The notes below the pieces were generated by a model. The model ran no database searches. It was not told the DNA's origin and worked only from the letters and a program-made list of their open reading frames with translations. Shown piece by piece: positions 1-6,410 of a stretch of 6,410 nt of DNA. Where the stretch lies: NCBI GenBank assembly GCA_046160675.1, contig JBJXHH010000065.1, forward strand, positions 1-6,410, in the 5' to 3' direction. Both the position numbers and the translations under genes were made by a program. Origin of the DNA: JACMJP01 sp046160675. Lineage in GTDB: Bacteria; Bacteroidota; Bacteroidia; Chitinophagales; BACL12. Position 1 is the stretch's first letter. Each line of letters starts with the position of its first letter.

Positions 1-689
1 CATCAGGATACATGAGTTTCTATCTTGTAAATTATACTACACAGGGTTCAGTTGCAGTTACTTCTACAAGCGGAGGAAATGTAAACCCGAAAATTTTTAA
101 TGAAGGTGCGTTGATTGATGCGGGGGCGAATTGGGATAATTACATTCTGCGCAGTTTTGTAAGAACAGATTTTTATAATGATAAATGCGATACTGATATT
201 GAGTATGCGATATTTAACGGAAACTGGAATAATACCGAGGCAAAATATTTCGGAATTCGTTTTTTAAACGGGGCTAATTTTAATTACTGTTGGGTGCGGA
301 TGAGTGTAAAAATTTTAGCGGATTCGGGAGATGCTGAAATAGATACCATCCGGGTATTCGGTTATGCCTGCGAACAAACTGCTAACACAGGCATTGTAGC
401 TGGAAATGGCTTTATTGATATCGGGGATGGAATACAGGAGCCAATAGTTGCTGTTAACATGTACCCGAACCCTGCTCAAGAAAATTTGTTTCTTCAACTT
501 CAAAATACAGTAGCAGATAAACTACGTTACACAATTACCGACCTGCAGGGACGGGAAGTTTTACATGGAAAGCTCCAAAGTAATAACACAACGATTCTTG
601 TGAGGGAAATTCCGGGGGGTATGTATATCATAAACGTACTCAATGAAGCAGATCAAAGAATTGCCGTACAAAAATTTGTGAAGCTATAA
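1..689 (+). CDS. T9SS type A sorting-domain protein, 3' part (5' end outside window)
   Basis: Exported or cell-surface protein of unknown function. The frame is open to the left edge: codons for S-G-Y precede the first ATG at 12, and no signal peptide follows that ATG, so the gene almost certainly begins outside the window. Residues below count from that ATG. Residues 145-225 form a T9SS type A C-terminal sorting domain: YPNPAQENL (151-159), the beta-strand motif ITDLQGREV (175-183), the IPGGMYIINV turn (200-209) and the basic end QKFVKL. Such domains direct passage through the T9SS outer-membrane channel, usually followed by removal of the domain and anchoring or release. Residues 60-125 include KYFGIRFLNG and YCWVRMSV, which resemble the Y-G-W-V/R beta-rich segment common in uncharacterised secreted Bacteroidota proteins. 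Cysteines lie at 59, 93 and 120. The upstream part that would show the catalytic or binding role is missing, so no function is assigned. The stop codon abuts that of the convergent nuoN. Confidence 0.85.
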   Translation, partial: SGYMSFYLVNYTTQGSVAVTSTSGGNVNPKIFNEGALIDAGANWDNYILRSFVRTDFYNDKCDTDIEYAIFNGNWNNTEAKYFGIRFLNGANFNYCWVRMSVKILADSGDAEIDTIRVFGYACEQTANTGIVAGNGFIDIGDGIQEPIVAVNMYPNPAQENLFLQLQNTVADKLRYTITDLQGREVLHGKLQSNNTTILVREIPGGMYIINVLNEADQRIAVQKFVKL

Positions 690-2066
690 TTACAGGTATT
701 GCAAAATAAACGATGGATATACTCCAAGTATAAACAGAAGAAGTGTTACAGCAATAAGTAAAACATTTATGCTCCTTGTAGAAATAATTTTCTTTTCTGT
801 TTCTGCGCCCTGATAACAGGCATTCATCACTTTGAAGTAATAATACACACCAATTAATGAATTAATAACTGCAATCACCACCAGTCCAGACCTCCCATCC
901 TCAATGGCATTGATAAATATTCCATACTTACCTAAGAAGCCCGCAAGCGGTGGAATTCCTGCTAATGATAACATACAGGCACTCAAACAAAATGCAAGAA
1001 TCTTATTCCTTGAAGCTAATCCTTTTAACCCGTCAATAGTATCATCGTCGGTTTGCTTCTTTATGATAAAATAAATAACAAAGGCTGCTATAGAAGCAAG
1101 ACTATACACGGCAAGGTAATAGAAAACATATTGGTAGCTATCCGGTTGATGAGTGGCCATAGCCACCATTACGTATCCCGCATTTGAGATACCTGAATAA
1201 GCAAGTAACCGTTTCAAATTACTTTGATACAATGCAATAATGTTACCGATGAACATGGTGAGAATAGCCACAACACTCAAGACATTCTGAAAGAGTAATA
1301 CATTGCTCTGCATGAAGATGGTGATGAATTTTATAAAAGTGCCGAATGCTGCGGTTTTTACAACTGTACTCATGAATGCAGTTATAAGAGTTGGTGACCC
1401 TTGGTATACATCTGGCGCCCAGCTATGAAAGGGTGCTGCTGAAACTTTAAATAGAAACGCCGAAAGAATGAGTAGGCTGCCAATTACAAATAAAAAATTA
1501 TCTGTGTCACCATGTAAGATATACTGTGTTATACCTTCAATGGAAAAGGTTCCTGTGATTCCGTAGACAAGTGTAATGCCAAGCAACAAAAAGGAACTCG
1601 CAAATGCACCCATAACAAAGTACTTTAGGCCTGCTTCGTTACTCAATAAATTTCTTCTATTGCTTGCAGCCAGAACATACAGCGGTATAGAAAGTATTTC
1701 AATTCCCATGAACAACATGACAAGATTGTTATAGGAAACCATGATGACAGCACCAGCAAGTGAGAAAAGCATCAACCCATAAATGTCAGCAAGGTGATCT
1801 GTTTCATTTGAATAATAAAATTTACTGAAAAGGAAAATGATTATAGAAAGTGTTATGAGCAAAACAGAAAATGTTGTAGCTATCACATCAAACTGAAGCA
1901 TTCCATTTAACCATTTTGTGTAATTTCCGTTATAACAGAAAATGATAACTGATAAAGCGGCAAGACATGCAAGAATTATGAATGATAAAAGAATGTTACG
2001 CAACTTAAACACCCCGATGAACAAGGTTGCTATACCAGCCAATGCTATGATGATGATTGCATTCAT
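690..2066 (-). CDS. nuoN: NADH-quinone oxidoreductase subunit N (NuoN)
   Basis: Antiporter-like proton-channel subunit of the complex I membrane arm, next to NuoK. It has 458 residues, normal for the family, and is hydrophobic throughout with about 13-14 membrane segments. Expected channel residues are visible: E123 in GIEILSIPLYVLAA, E144 and K148 in NEAGLKYFVMGAF, K207 in FLFKVSAAPFHSW with H214, K237 in VVKTAAF, and K380 in GFLGKYGIF. These match, as I recall the E. coli numbering, E133, E154, K158, K217, H224, K247 and K395. The motif APDVYQGSPT is typical of NuoN rather than NuoM or NuoL. The ATG start overlaps the nuoM stop in an ATGA arrangement (2063-2066), and no Shine-Dalgarno sequence precedes it, so translation is probably coupled to nuoM. 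It is the last gene of the leftward block, and its stop directly abuts the stop of the convergent secreted-protein gene. Confidence 0.97.
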   Translation of the reverse strand: MNAIIIIALAGIATLFIGVFKLRNILLSFIILACLAALSVIIFCYNGNYTKWLNGMLQFDVIATTFSVLLITLSIIIFLFSKFYYSNETDHLADIYGLMLFSLAGAVIMVSYNNLVMLFMGIEILSIPLYVLAASNRRNLLSNEAGLKYFVMGAFASSFLLLGITLVYGITGTFSIEGITQYILHGDTDNFLFVIGSLLILSAFLFKVSAAPFHSWAPDVYQGSPTLITAFMSTVVKTAAFGTFIKFITIFMQSNVLLFQNVLSVVAILTMFIGNIIALYQSNLKRLLAYSGISNAGYVMVAMATHQPDSYQYVFYYLAVYSLASIAAFVIYFIIKKQTDDDTIDGLKGLASRNKILAFCLSACMLSLAGIPPLAGFLGKYGIFINAIEDGRSGLVVIAVINSLIGVYYYFKVMNACYQGAETEKKIISTRSINVLLIAVTLLLFILGVYPSFILQYL

Positions 2067-3529
2067 TTTGGAGTGCCTGTGATTGCAGTTTTTGTTTGAT
2101 TAATGATTGCTTCAACAGCAGGAGATGTTATATCATTTATGATATTAGGAAAAAGCCCGAAAAGAAAAATCAGGATAACTATTGGCACCAGAACCATCTT
2201 ATCCGTAAAAGTCATCTCAGGGAATTTTTTTGTTGCGCTCTGCACATCTCCAAGCATTACTTTCTGGTATGAAGTAAACATATAAACAGCCCCCAGAATA
2301 ACGCCAGAACCGGCAAGGAGGCATATCCATGGATTTACAGTATATAAGGAACTCAGGAGCAAGAATTCTCCCGGAAATGCATTTGTTAAAGGAAGAGAAA
2401 CAGAAGCAAGAACAATTACCAAAAACAAACCTGCAAATAAAGGAGCATGTAATCTTATTCCTCCGAGTTTTTCAATTTGATGATGATTGTGAAAACGGAA
2501 AATGATTTGTCCAACATAAAATAACCCAACTCCATAAATTCCATGTGCAAACATTTGTAACAAACCACCCTGCAAGCCGGCAACTGAAACTGTTAGCAAA
2601 CCAGCAGTAATTACCCCGACATGTGCCATACTTGCATACGCAAATAATCTTTTCAGATCTTTTTGAACCCATGCAATACTTGATGCATAGATTACTCCTA
2701 TACTTGCAAGTATCATCACATAAATTCCTAAAGCATCCACAGCCAAAGGCATGATAGGAAGTATCCAACGTATGATGGAATACAATCCCATTTTGAGCAT
2801 GATTCCCGAAAGCAACATAGTAACCGGTACCGGAGCTACTGTATAAGTGTCCGGTTGCCAGGAATGAAATGGGAAAATAGGGATCTTAATAGCATATGCA
2901 AGCATAAATGCAATGAACAGGAGAGACTGTGTACGTTCATCCATCACTAAGTTGTAAATGGAAGAAATATCAGTGGAAGAATTTTTTCCGTAATACGCCA
3001 TCCAGATTATAGCAGCTAGCATCACTAAACTTCCGAATAACGTATATATAAAAAACTTCAGAGTGATTTTTCTTGTTTCGCCGCTGCCCCAGGAAAGCAC
3101 AAGAAAATATGCCGGGATGAGTGCAAGCTCCCAGAAGAAATAATACAGGAATAAGTCCATGCTTACAAACACACCGTTCATGGCACCCTGCATCAGAAGC
3201 ATGAGAGCAAAAAATACAGAGGGATTTTTGTATTCATCTTTAAATGCGGATAATACAATAAGCGGCATGAGCAGATTACACAAAAAGGTCATAAGAAAAC
3301 TAATACCGTCCATGCCTAGGTGAAAATGGATACCCAGCATGTCTATCCATGGAACATTGATAATGAATTGTTCTCCGGCTGTGGGATCAAAAACAAAATA
3401 GGTTGCAATCGAGACAGACAATGATGCAAGGGCCGATAGAAGAGTTAATTGTTTTACACTATTCCTTGGCGAAAGCAAAATAAGTATTGCACTCACAAAT
3501 GGAATAGCTATGGTTAATACACTCAACAT
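2063..3529 (-). CDS. nuoM: NADH-quinone oxidoreductase subunit M (NuoM)
   Basis: Second antiporter-like proton-channel subunit of complex I, placed between NuoL and NuoN in the membrane arm. It has 488 residues (family about 480-510) and about 14 membrane segments. Visible channel residues are E134 in FFWELALIPAYF, K215 and H222 in AIKIPIFPFHSW, K246 in GIMLKMGLYSIIRW, and E388 in NAFPGEFLLL. These correspond to E. coli E144, K234, H241, K265 and E407. KDLKRLFAYASMAHVG (290-305) is the usual broken-helix segment. The WQPDTY motif follows what I remember as the Bacteroidota form, with Y229 where E. coli has histidine, but the next residues TVAPVPV differ from the usual acidic/Q-S-P-T version. 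The ATG lies 6 bases after the nuoL stop; the weak purine-rich stretch AAGAAAAG overlaps that stop and could act as ribosome binding site. The TGA overlaps the nuoN start. Confidence 0.97.
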   Translation of the reverse strand: MLSVLTIAIPFVSAILILLSPRNSVKQLTLLSALASLSVSIATYFVFDPTAGEQFIINVPWIDMLGIHFHLGMDGISFLMTFLCNLLMPLIVLSAFKDEYKNPSVFFALMLLMQGAMNGVFVSMDLFLYYFFWELALIPAYFLVLSWGSGETRKITLKFFIYTLFGSLVMLAAIIWMAYYGKNSSTDISSIYNLVMDERTQSLLFIAFMLAYAIKIPIFPFHSWQPDTYTVAPVPVTMLLSGIMLKMGLYSIIRWILPIMPLAVDALGIYVMILASIGVIYASSIAWVQKDLKRLFAYASMAHVGVITAGLLTVSVAGLQGGLLQMFAHGIYGVGLFYVGQIIFRFHNHHQIEKLGGIRLHAPLFAGLFLVIVLASVSLPLTNAFPGEFLLLSSLYTVNPWICLLAGSGVILGAVYMFTSYQKVMLGDVQSATKKFPEMTFTDKMVLVPIVILIFLFGLFPNIINDITSPAVEAIINQTKTAITGTPK

Positions 3530-3535
3530 CTTTTC

Positions 3536-5434
3536 TTACATCAAAAATTTATATATCACAATACACAAAACACCAATCACCACACTGAATACATAAAAAC
3601 CAACTGTGCCGGTTTGTATGAGGCGCAGGTTATTTGAAAGGTCCTGCACTAGTCTTGCAGTGCCATTAACAGCGCCATCTATTACATATCTTTCAAAAAT
3701 AGAACTGAAAAAAGTTGAAAGCTTATGCCAAGGGTTTACAACGATTACCTGGTATAGCTCATCAACGTAATATTTTGCATTTAGCACTTTACCCAAACCT
3801 TTCATCTCACTATCATTTTCCGGAACATCTTTCTTTATAAAATATTTAACCCTGGCTAACACAATAGTGGATATGATAGCGACACTTGCTATGATCATGA
3901 GTATCCATTCTTCCCTCACTGAAACTTCCCCATGTTCATGTATTGGAACAACTCCTTCTAAATAATGCATCATCATTTTATCACCACCAAACAAATGAGG
4001 AATATTTATAAGTCCGCCAATTATGGCAAGCGTACACAAAATGATCAATGGTATTGTAATTACCCTGGGTGATTCATGTATATGTTCTTTCACTTGTTTA
4101 TTCATTCGAGCCTCGCCCCGGAACACAAGGAAATATAAACGCATCATGTAAAATGCAGTAATCAAACCGGAGATGAGGCCTATAACCCAAAGCATTGGAT
4201 GTTTCTCAAACGCCGAAACAAGAATGGTATCTTTAGAGAAGAAACCGCTGAATGGAGGCACAGCCATGATAGCAAGAACACCAAAGCCGAAAACCCAATG
4301 GGTAATTTTCATGTGATGTTCAAGTCCACCCATTTTTCGGATATCCTGTTCGCCTCCCATCCCATGAATTACGCTGCCAGCCCCCAGGAACAATAAGGCT
4401 TTAAAGAACGCATGAGTAACCAGATGGAAAAATCCTGCTTCATATGCGCCGACTCCAAGAGCAAAGAACATTAATCCCAACTGGCTAACTGTTGAGTATG
4501 CCAATACTTTTTTAATATCGTTTTGTTTGAGGGCTATGGTTCCTGCGAAAATTGCCGTTGTAATACCTACTATCAGGATAATCTCCTGAGTATATGGCGC
4601 AAGTGAAAACAAAATATTACTTCGAACAATCATGTAAATACCAGCAGTAACCATAGTAGCGGCATGAATCAAGGCGGAAACCGGAGTTGGTCCGGCCATA
4701 GCATCAGGCAGCCAGGTGTAAAGAGGTATTTGTGCACTTTTTCCGCAGGCGCCAATAAATAATAAAAGAGTTATTGCAGTGATTGTATTTGTATCAGGTA
4801 CATATTTCTCTGCATTTGCAAATACATCAGAGTATGTTAATGACCCATAATAATTAAACAACAAAAACAACCCGAAAAGCATGGCAAGATCACCCATGCG
4901 GTTCATGATAAAAGCTTTATTAGCAGCTTTGTTATACACCTGGTTCTTAAACCAAAAACCGATTAACAAATAAGAACATAGGCCAACTCCCTCCCAGCCA
5001 ACAAACATCAACACATAGTTATCAGCCATCACCAACATGAGCATAAAAAATACGAAGAGGTTCAGGTAGGAGAAAAAACGATTGAAACCTTCATCGCCAT
5101 GCATATACCCGATAGAATAAAGATGTATAAGTCCGCCTACTCCTGTTATTACGAGCATCATGATTATGCTGAGATGATCTACCTGGAAAGCAAATGGAAC
5201 AGAAAGATCACCAACGGTGAACCAGTTGAATAACTCAACATGCAGAGTGGAAACTGAGTTTAGTTCATTCCAAAGTACGCAAGTGAGTATAAAAGAAATA
5301 ACAATCCAGGCACTCGCATGCATACCTGCAAATTTTTCTGAAATCCTGTTCTTAAAAAAGATATGAATTAAAAATCCTAGCAGAGGTAGGGCGGGGATTA
5401 AAATGCAAATTATATTTATAGAATTCTGAGACAA
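3536..5434 (-). CDS. nuoL: NADH-quinone oxidoreductase subunit L (NuoL), TTG start
   Basis: Distal antiporter-like proton-channel subunit of complex I, with the C-terminal lateral helix that runs along the membrane arm. It has 632 residues, within the usual 610-660. Conserved residues seen: E148 in VGWEGVGLCSYLL, K232 in ACGKSAQIPLYTW, H257 in PVSALIHAATMVTAG, H337, H341 and K345 in FFHLVTHAFFKALLFLG, and K401-D402 in GFFSKDTI. By my recollection of E. coli numbering these are E144, K229, H254, H334, H338, K342, K399 and D400. A histidine-rich loop lies near 450-500, and AKYYVDELY (553-561) precedes the C-terminal helices. The start is TTG at 5434: no ATG lies between it and the upstream in-frame TAA at 5453-5455, and the first internal Met (residue 38) would remove the first membrane segment. 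AAAAAAG just upstream is only a weak ribosome binding site. Confidence 0.96.
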   Translation of the reverse strand: MSQNSINIICILIPALPLLGFLIHIFFKNRISEKFAGMHASAWIVISFILTCVLWNELNSVSTLHVELFNWFTVGDLSVPFAFQVDHLSIIMMLVITGVGGLIHLYSIGYMHGDEGFNRFFSYLNLFVFFMLMLVMADNYVLMFVGWEGVGLCSYLLIGFWFKNQVYNKAANKAFIMNRMGDLAMLFGLFLLFNYYGSLTYSDVFANAEKYVPDTNTITAITLLLFIGACGKSAQIPLYTWLPDAMAGPTPVSALIHAATMVTAGIYMIVRSNILFSLAPYTQEIILIVGITTAIFAGTIALKQNDIKKVLAYSTVSQLGLMFFALGVGAYEAGFFHLVTHAFFKALLFLGAGSVIHGMGGEQDIRKMGGLEHHMKITHWVFGFGVLAIMAVPPFSGFFSKDTILVSAFEKHPMLWVIGLISGLITAFYMMRLYFLVFRGEARMNKQVKEHIHESPRVITIPLIILCTLAIIGGLINIPHLFGGDKMMMHYLEGVVPIHEHGEVSVREEWILMIIASVAIISTIVLARVKYFIKKDVPENDSEMKGLGKVLNAKYYVDELYQVIVVNPWHKLSTFFSSIFERYVIDGAVNGTARLVQDLSNNLRLIQTGTVGFYVFSVVIGVLCIVIYKFLM

Positions 5435-5452
5435 ATCTTTTTTATTCTGTAA

Positions 5453-5470
5453 TTAAATTTTAATATTCAT
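5453..5470 (-). other. 5-codon mini-ORF in frame with nuoL
   Basis: In the 53-base gap before nuoL, ATG at 5470-5468 is followed by four sense codons and TAA (M-N-I-K-I-stop). It is in the same frame as nuoL, and six codons separate its stop from the TTG start. It begins 17 bases after the nuoK stop. It could be a leader that feeds reinitiating ribosomes to the TTG, the remnant of an older nuoL start cut off by a nonsense mutation, or chance in AT-rich DNA. The peptide itself is not expected to have a function. Confidence 0.3.
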
Positions 5471-5487
5471 TTTAGCTATTCCGTTTT

Positions 5488-5829
5488 TCACCATTTCATC
5501 CTGTTCAAACTATTCATGTCAACACTACCTGTATTTCGGTAGATCATCACCAGCATGGCAAGCCCCACTGCAATTTCTGCCGCTGCAACTACCATAATAA
5601 AAAATACAAATGCCTGCCCTTGCGGATCATTATGATATGCACTAAAAGCCGCTGCCATTAGGTTTACACTATTGAGCATGAGTTCCAGCGAAAGAAAAAC
5701 GACGATTATATTACGGCGCATCAAAATTCCCACTACCCCGATACAGAAAAGAATAATCCCCAGTACCAGGTACTGTTCAAGTGGGATTACCTGCATGCCT
5801 TCCATTAGCATTTCAGCTTCCCTCTCCAT
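5488..5829 (-). CDS. nuoK: NADH-quinone oxidoreductase subunit K (NuoK)
   Basis: Small membrane subunit of complex I that links the NuoJ/NuoA side to NuoN in the proton path. Three membrane segments lie near 17-36, 42-64 and 73-97. The two membrane glutamates are present: E49 in SLELMLNSVNL and E85 in AAAEIAVGLAML (E. coli E36 and E72), as is RRN at 38-40. The longest form has 113 residues against about 100-105 in the family. E. coli Met1 aligns near residue 14 here, so the true start may be one of the later ATGs: 5811 (107 residues), 5805 (105) or 5796 (102, reading MQVIPLEQY). GGAGAGGG at 5820-5827 sits 8 bases before the ATG at 5811 and favours that one. Every start at 5811 or below would place the gene just after the nuoJ stop; the longest form overlaps nuoJ by 17 bases. 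The identity is certain; the exact start is not. Confidence 0.95.
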   Translation of the reverse strand: MEREAEMLMEGMQVIPLEQYLVLGIILFCIGVVGILMRRNIIVVFLSLELMLNSVNLMAAAFSAYHNDPQGQAFVFFIMVVAAAEIAVGLAMLVMIYRNTGSVDMNSLNRMKW

Positions 5830-6331
5830 GATGTAATTCTTTTTTGGTCATAATTACTACGCCCACCATGGCGCTGATAAACAAAATACTGCTCAGTTCA
5901 AACGGAACAAGGAATTCATTGAATAACATTTTTCCTAAAACCTGTACACTCCCTATATTTTCCCCTGGTTCTCCCGGTACAGTAATAAGCTGGGTTTTCG
6001 CAAGAGCTGCACTTAAAAGTACCATCAAAATACCTCCACTAATTACAGCTGCCAGCCGCACTAAATTGCTTTTGCTTACCTGCACCGGAACATTCAGGTT
6101 CAGCAGCATTACAACAAAGAGGAACAGCACCATAATGGCGCCGGCATAAACAATTATATGTACGATAGCAAGAAAATGGGCATTCAGCATTACATACAAA
6201 CCGGCAACAGTGAAGAAACAAACGATGAGGTTGAGCACACTATACATGGCATTTCTGTTAAACACCATGCCGAGTGCACTGCCGATGGCAACTGCACTTA
6301 AAACATAGAAAAATACCTGGCTGAGCGTCAT
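5813..6331 (-). CDS. nuoJ: NADH-quinone oxidoreductase subunit J (NuoJ)
   Basis: Membrane subunit of complex I whose third helix is thought to change shape and couple quinone reduction to proton movement. It has 172 residues (E. coli about 184, so a short tail), with five membrane segments near 2-22, 29-49, 54-78, 91-112 and 142-162. The diagnostic third-helix motif VYAGAIMVLFLFVVMLLNL (61-79) is intact, with Y62 as the conserved tyrosine. The position of E. coli Glu55 is His58 here. The ATG at 6331 starts directly before the first membrane helix, MTLSQVFFYVLS, and no useful alternative lies upstream. No Shine-Dalgarno sequence is visible before it (the upstream bases are CACTTATAAA), as is common in Bacteroidota. 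It is the first gene of the visible leftward block and has a possible promoter a few bases upstream. Confidence 0.96.
   Translation of the reverse strand: MTLSQVFFYVLSAVAIGSALGMVFNRNAMYSVLNLIVCFFTVAGLYVMLNAHFLAIVHIIVYAGAIMVLFLFVVMLLNLNVPVQVSKSNLVRLAAVISGGILMVLLSAALAKTQLITVPGEPGENIGSVQVLGKMLFNEFLVPFELSSILFISAMVGVVIMTKKELHHGEGS
5820..5827 (-). promoter_or_regulatory. Shine-Dalgarno-like site inside nuoJ end, for nuoK
   Basis: The sequence GGAGAGGG, read leftward, is the only strong purine-rich ribosome binding site I see in the operon. It lies 8 bases before the second in-frame ATG of nuoK (5811-5809) and inside the last codons of nuoJ. It therefore supports a nuoK start at 5811 rather than 5829. 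It also encodes nuoJ residues near G-E-G, so its sequence may be constrained for coding reasons instead. Confidence 0.4.
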
Positions 6332-6344
6332 TTTATAAGTGCCG

Positions 6345-6352
6345 CAAAAATA
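6345..6352 (-). promoter_or_regulatory. Candidate Bacteroidota -7 promoter element before nuoJ
   Basis: Read leftward, TATTTTTG matches the TAnnTTTG -7 consensus of the Bacteroidota housekeeping sigma factor and is followed by CGGCAC, 13 bases before the nuoJ ATG. A T-rich TTTTT lies 19 bases further upstream, where the -33 TTTG box is expected, but lacks the G. If used, transcription would begin in or near CGGCAC and leave a leader of only about ten bases. The match is short and the DNA is AT-rich, so this remains a candidate. Confidence 0.45.
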
Positions 6353-6410
6353 GCAGGGCAGGGGCGATTATAAAAATGTAAGATAATAAGCCAAAACCCT
6401 CATTAAAATG

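Noticed and set aside
718..732. Perfect 6-base inverted repeat TATACT-CCA-AGTATA near the 3' end of nuoN, a possible terminator stem.
   Set aside because: The stem is AT-rich and short, lies inside nuoN coding sequence, and is not followed by a T-run on either strand, so it is too weak to call a terminator.
2057..2285. Two rightward open frames of 60-71 residues opposite the nuoM 3' end.
   Set aside because: Both are antisense shadows of nuoM with no ribosome site or family resemblance.
2472..2768. 98-residue leftward open frame inside nuoM, rich in Cys and Trp.
   Set aside because: It is an alternative frame of nuoM; the Cys/Trp-rich composition is typical of a shifted frame through hydrophobic codons.
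5844..6149. 101-residue rightward open frame opposite nuoJ.
   Set aside because: It lies wholly antisense to an unmistakable nuoJ, has no recognisable domain, and its composition is what the complement of membrane-protein codons gives.
690..6331. Possibility that NuoL/M/N-like proteins belong to an Mrp antiporter or a hydrogenase complex instead of complex I.
   Set aside because: The gene order J-K-L-M-N, the NuoJ and NuoK motifs and the NuoL length with its C-terminal helix fit complex I; Mrp-specific small subunits and hydrogenase genes are absent.
6368..6403. Minus-strand 11-codon ORF (M-R-V-L-A-Y-Y-L-T-F-L) upstream of nuoJ as a leader peptide.
   Set aside because: No ribosome site, no attenuator-like hairpins and no codon bias; it would also start upstream of the likely transcription start.

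Overview
The window is AT-rich bacterial DNA, most likely from a member of the Bacteroidota. Three things point there: the rightward gene at the left edge ends in a type A C-terminal sorting domain of the type IX secretion system (T9SS), which is essentially confined to that phylum; NuoM carries an FHSWQPDTY motif where the enterobacterial form reads FHxWLPDAH, which I remember as usual for Bacteroidota; and a TAnnTTTG-type -7 element lies just before the first gene of the leftward operon. The genus cannot be decided from this stretch.

Layout: bases 1-689 hold the 3' part of a secreted or surface protein gene on the + strand, open at the left edge. Everything from 690 to 6331 is one leftward block, transcribed in the order nuoJ, nuoK, nuoL, nuoM, nuoN. 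These are five membrane-arm subunits of respiratory complex I (NADH:quinone oxidoreductase, NDH-1). The genes are tightly packed: nuoJ and nuoK overlap by 17 bases, nuoL and nuoM are 6 bases apart, and nuoM and nuoN overlap by 4 (ATGA). The one real gap is 53 bases between nuoK and nuoL. The last 79 bases (6332-6410) look like a leader with a plausible promoter; no recognisable nuoI end is visible in them.

Function: NuoL, NuoM and NuoN are the three antiporter-like proton-channel subunits. NuoK and NuoJ carry the link between them and the quinone-side module. All lysine, glutamate and histidine residues I checked in the channel subunits are present, so the arm looks functional. The hydrophilic arm (NuoB-G, NuoI), NuoA and NuoH must be encoded elsewhere.

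I found no undescribed system. The points worth a second look are small: nuoL appears to start at TTG behind an in-frame mini-ORF that begins with ATG and ends in TAA; the stop codons of the two convergent genes abut with no room for a terminator; nuoJ may have its own promoter; the nuoK start is ambiguous; and NuoM has an unusual variant of a conserved channel motif.
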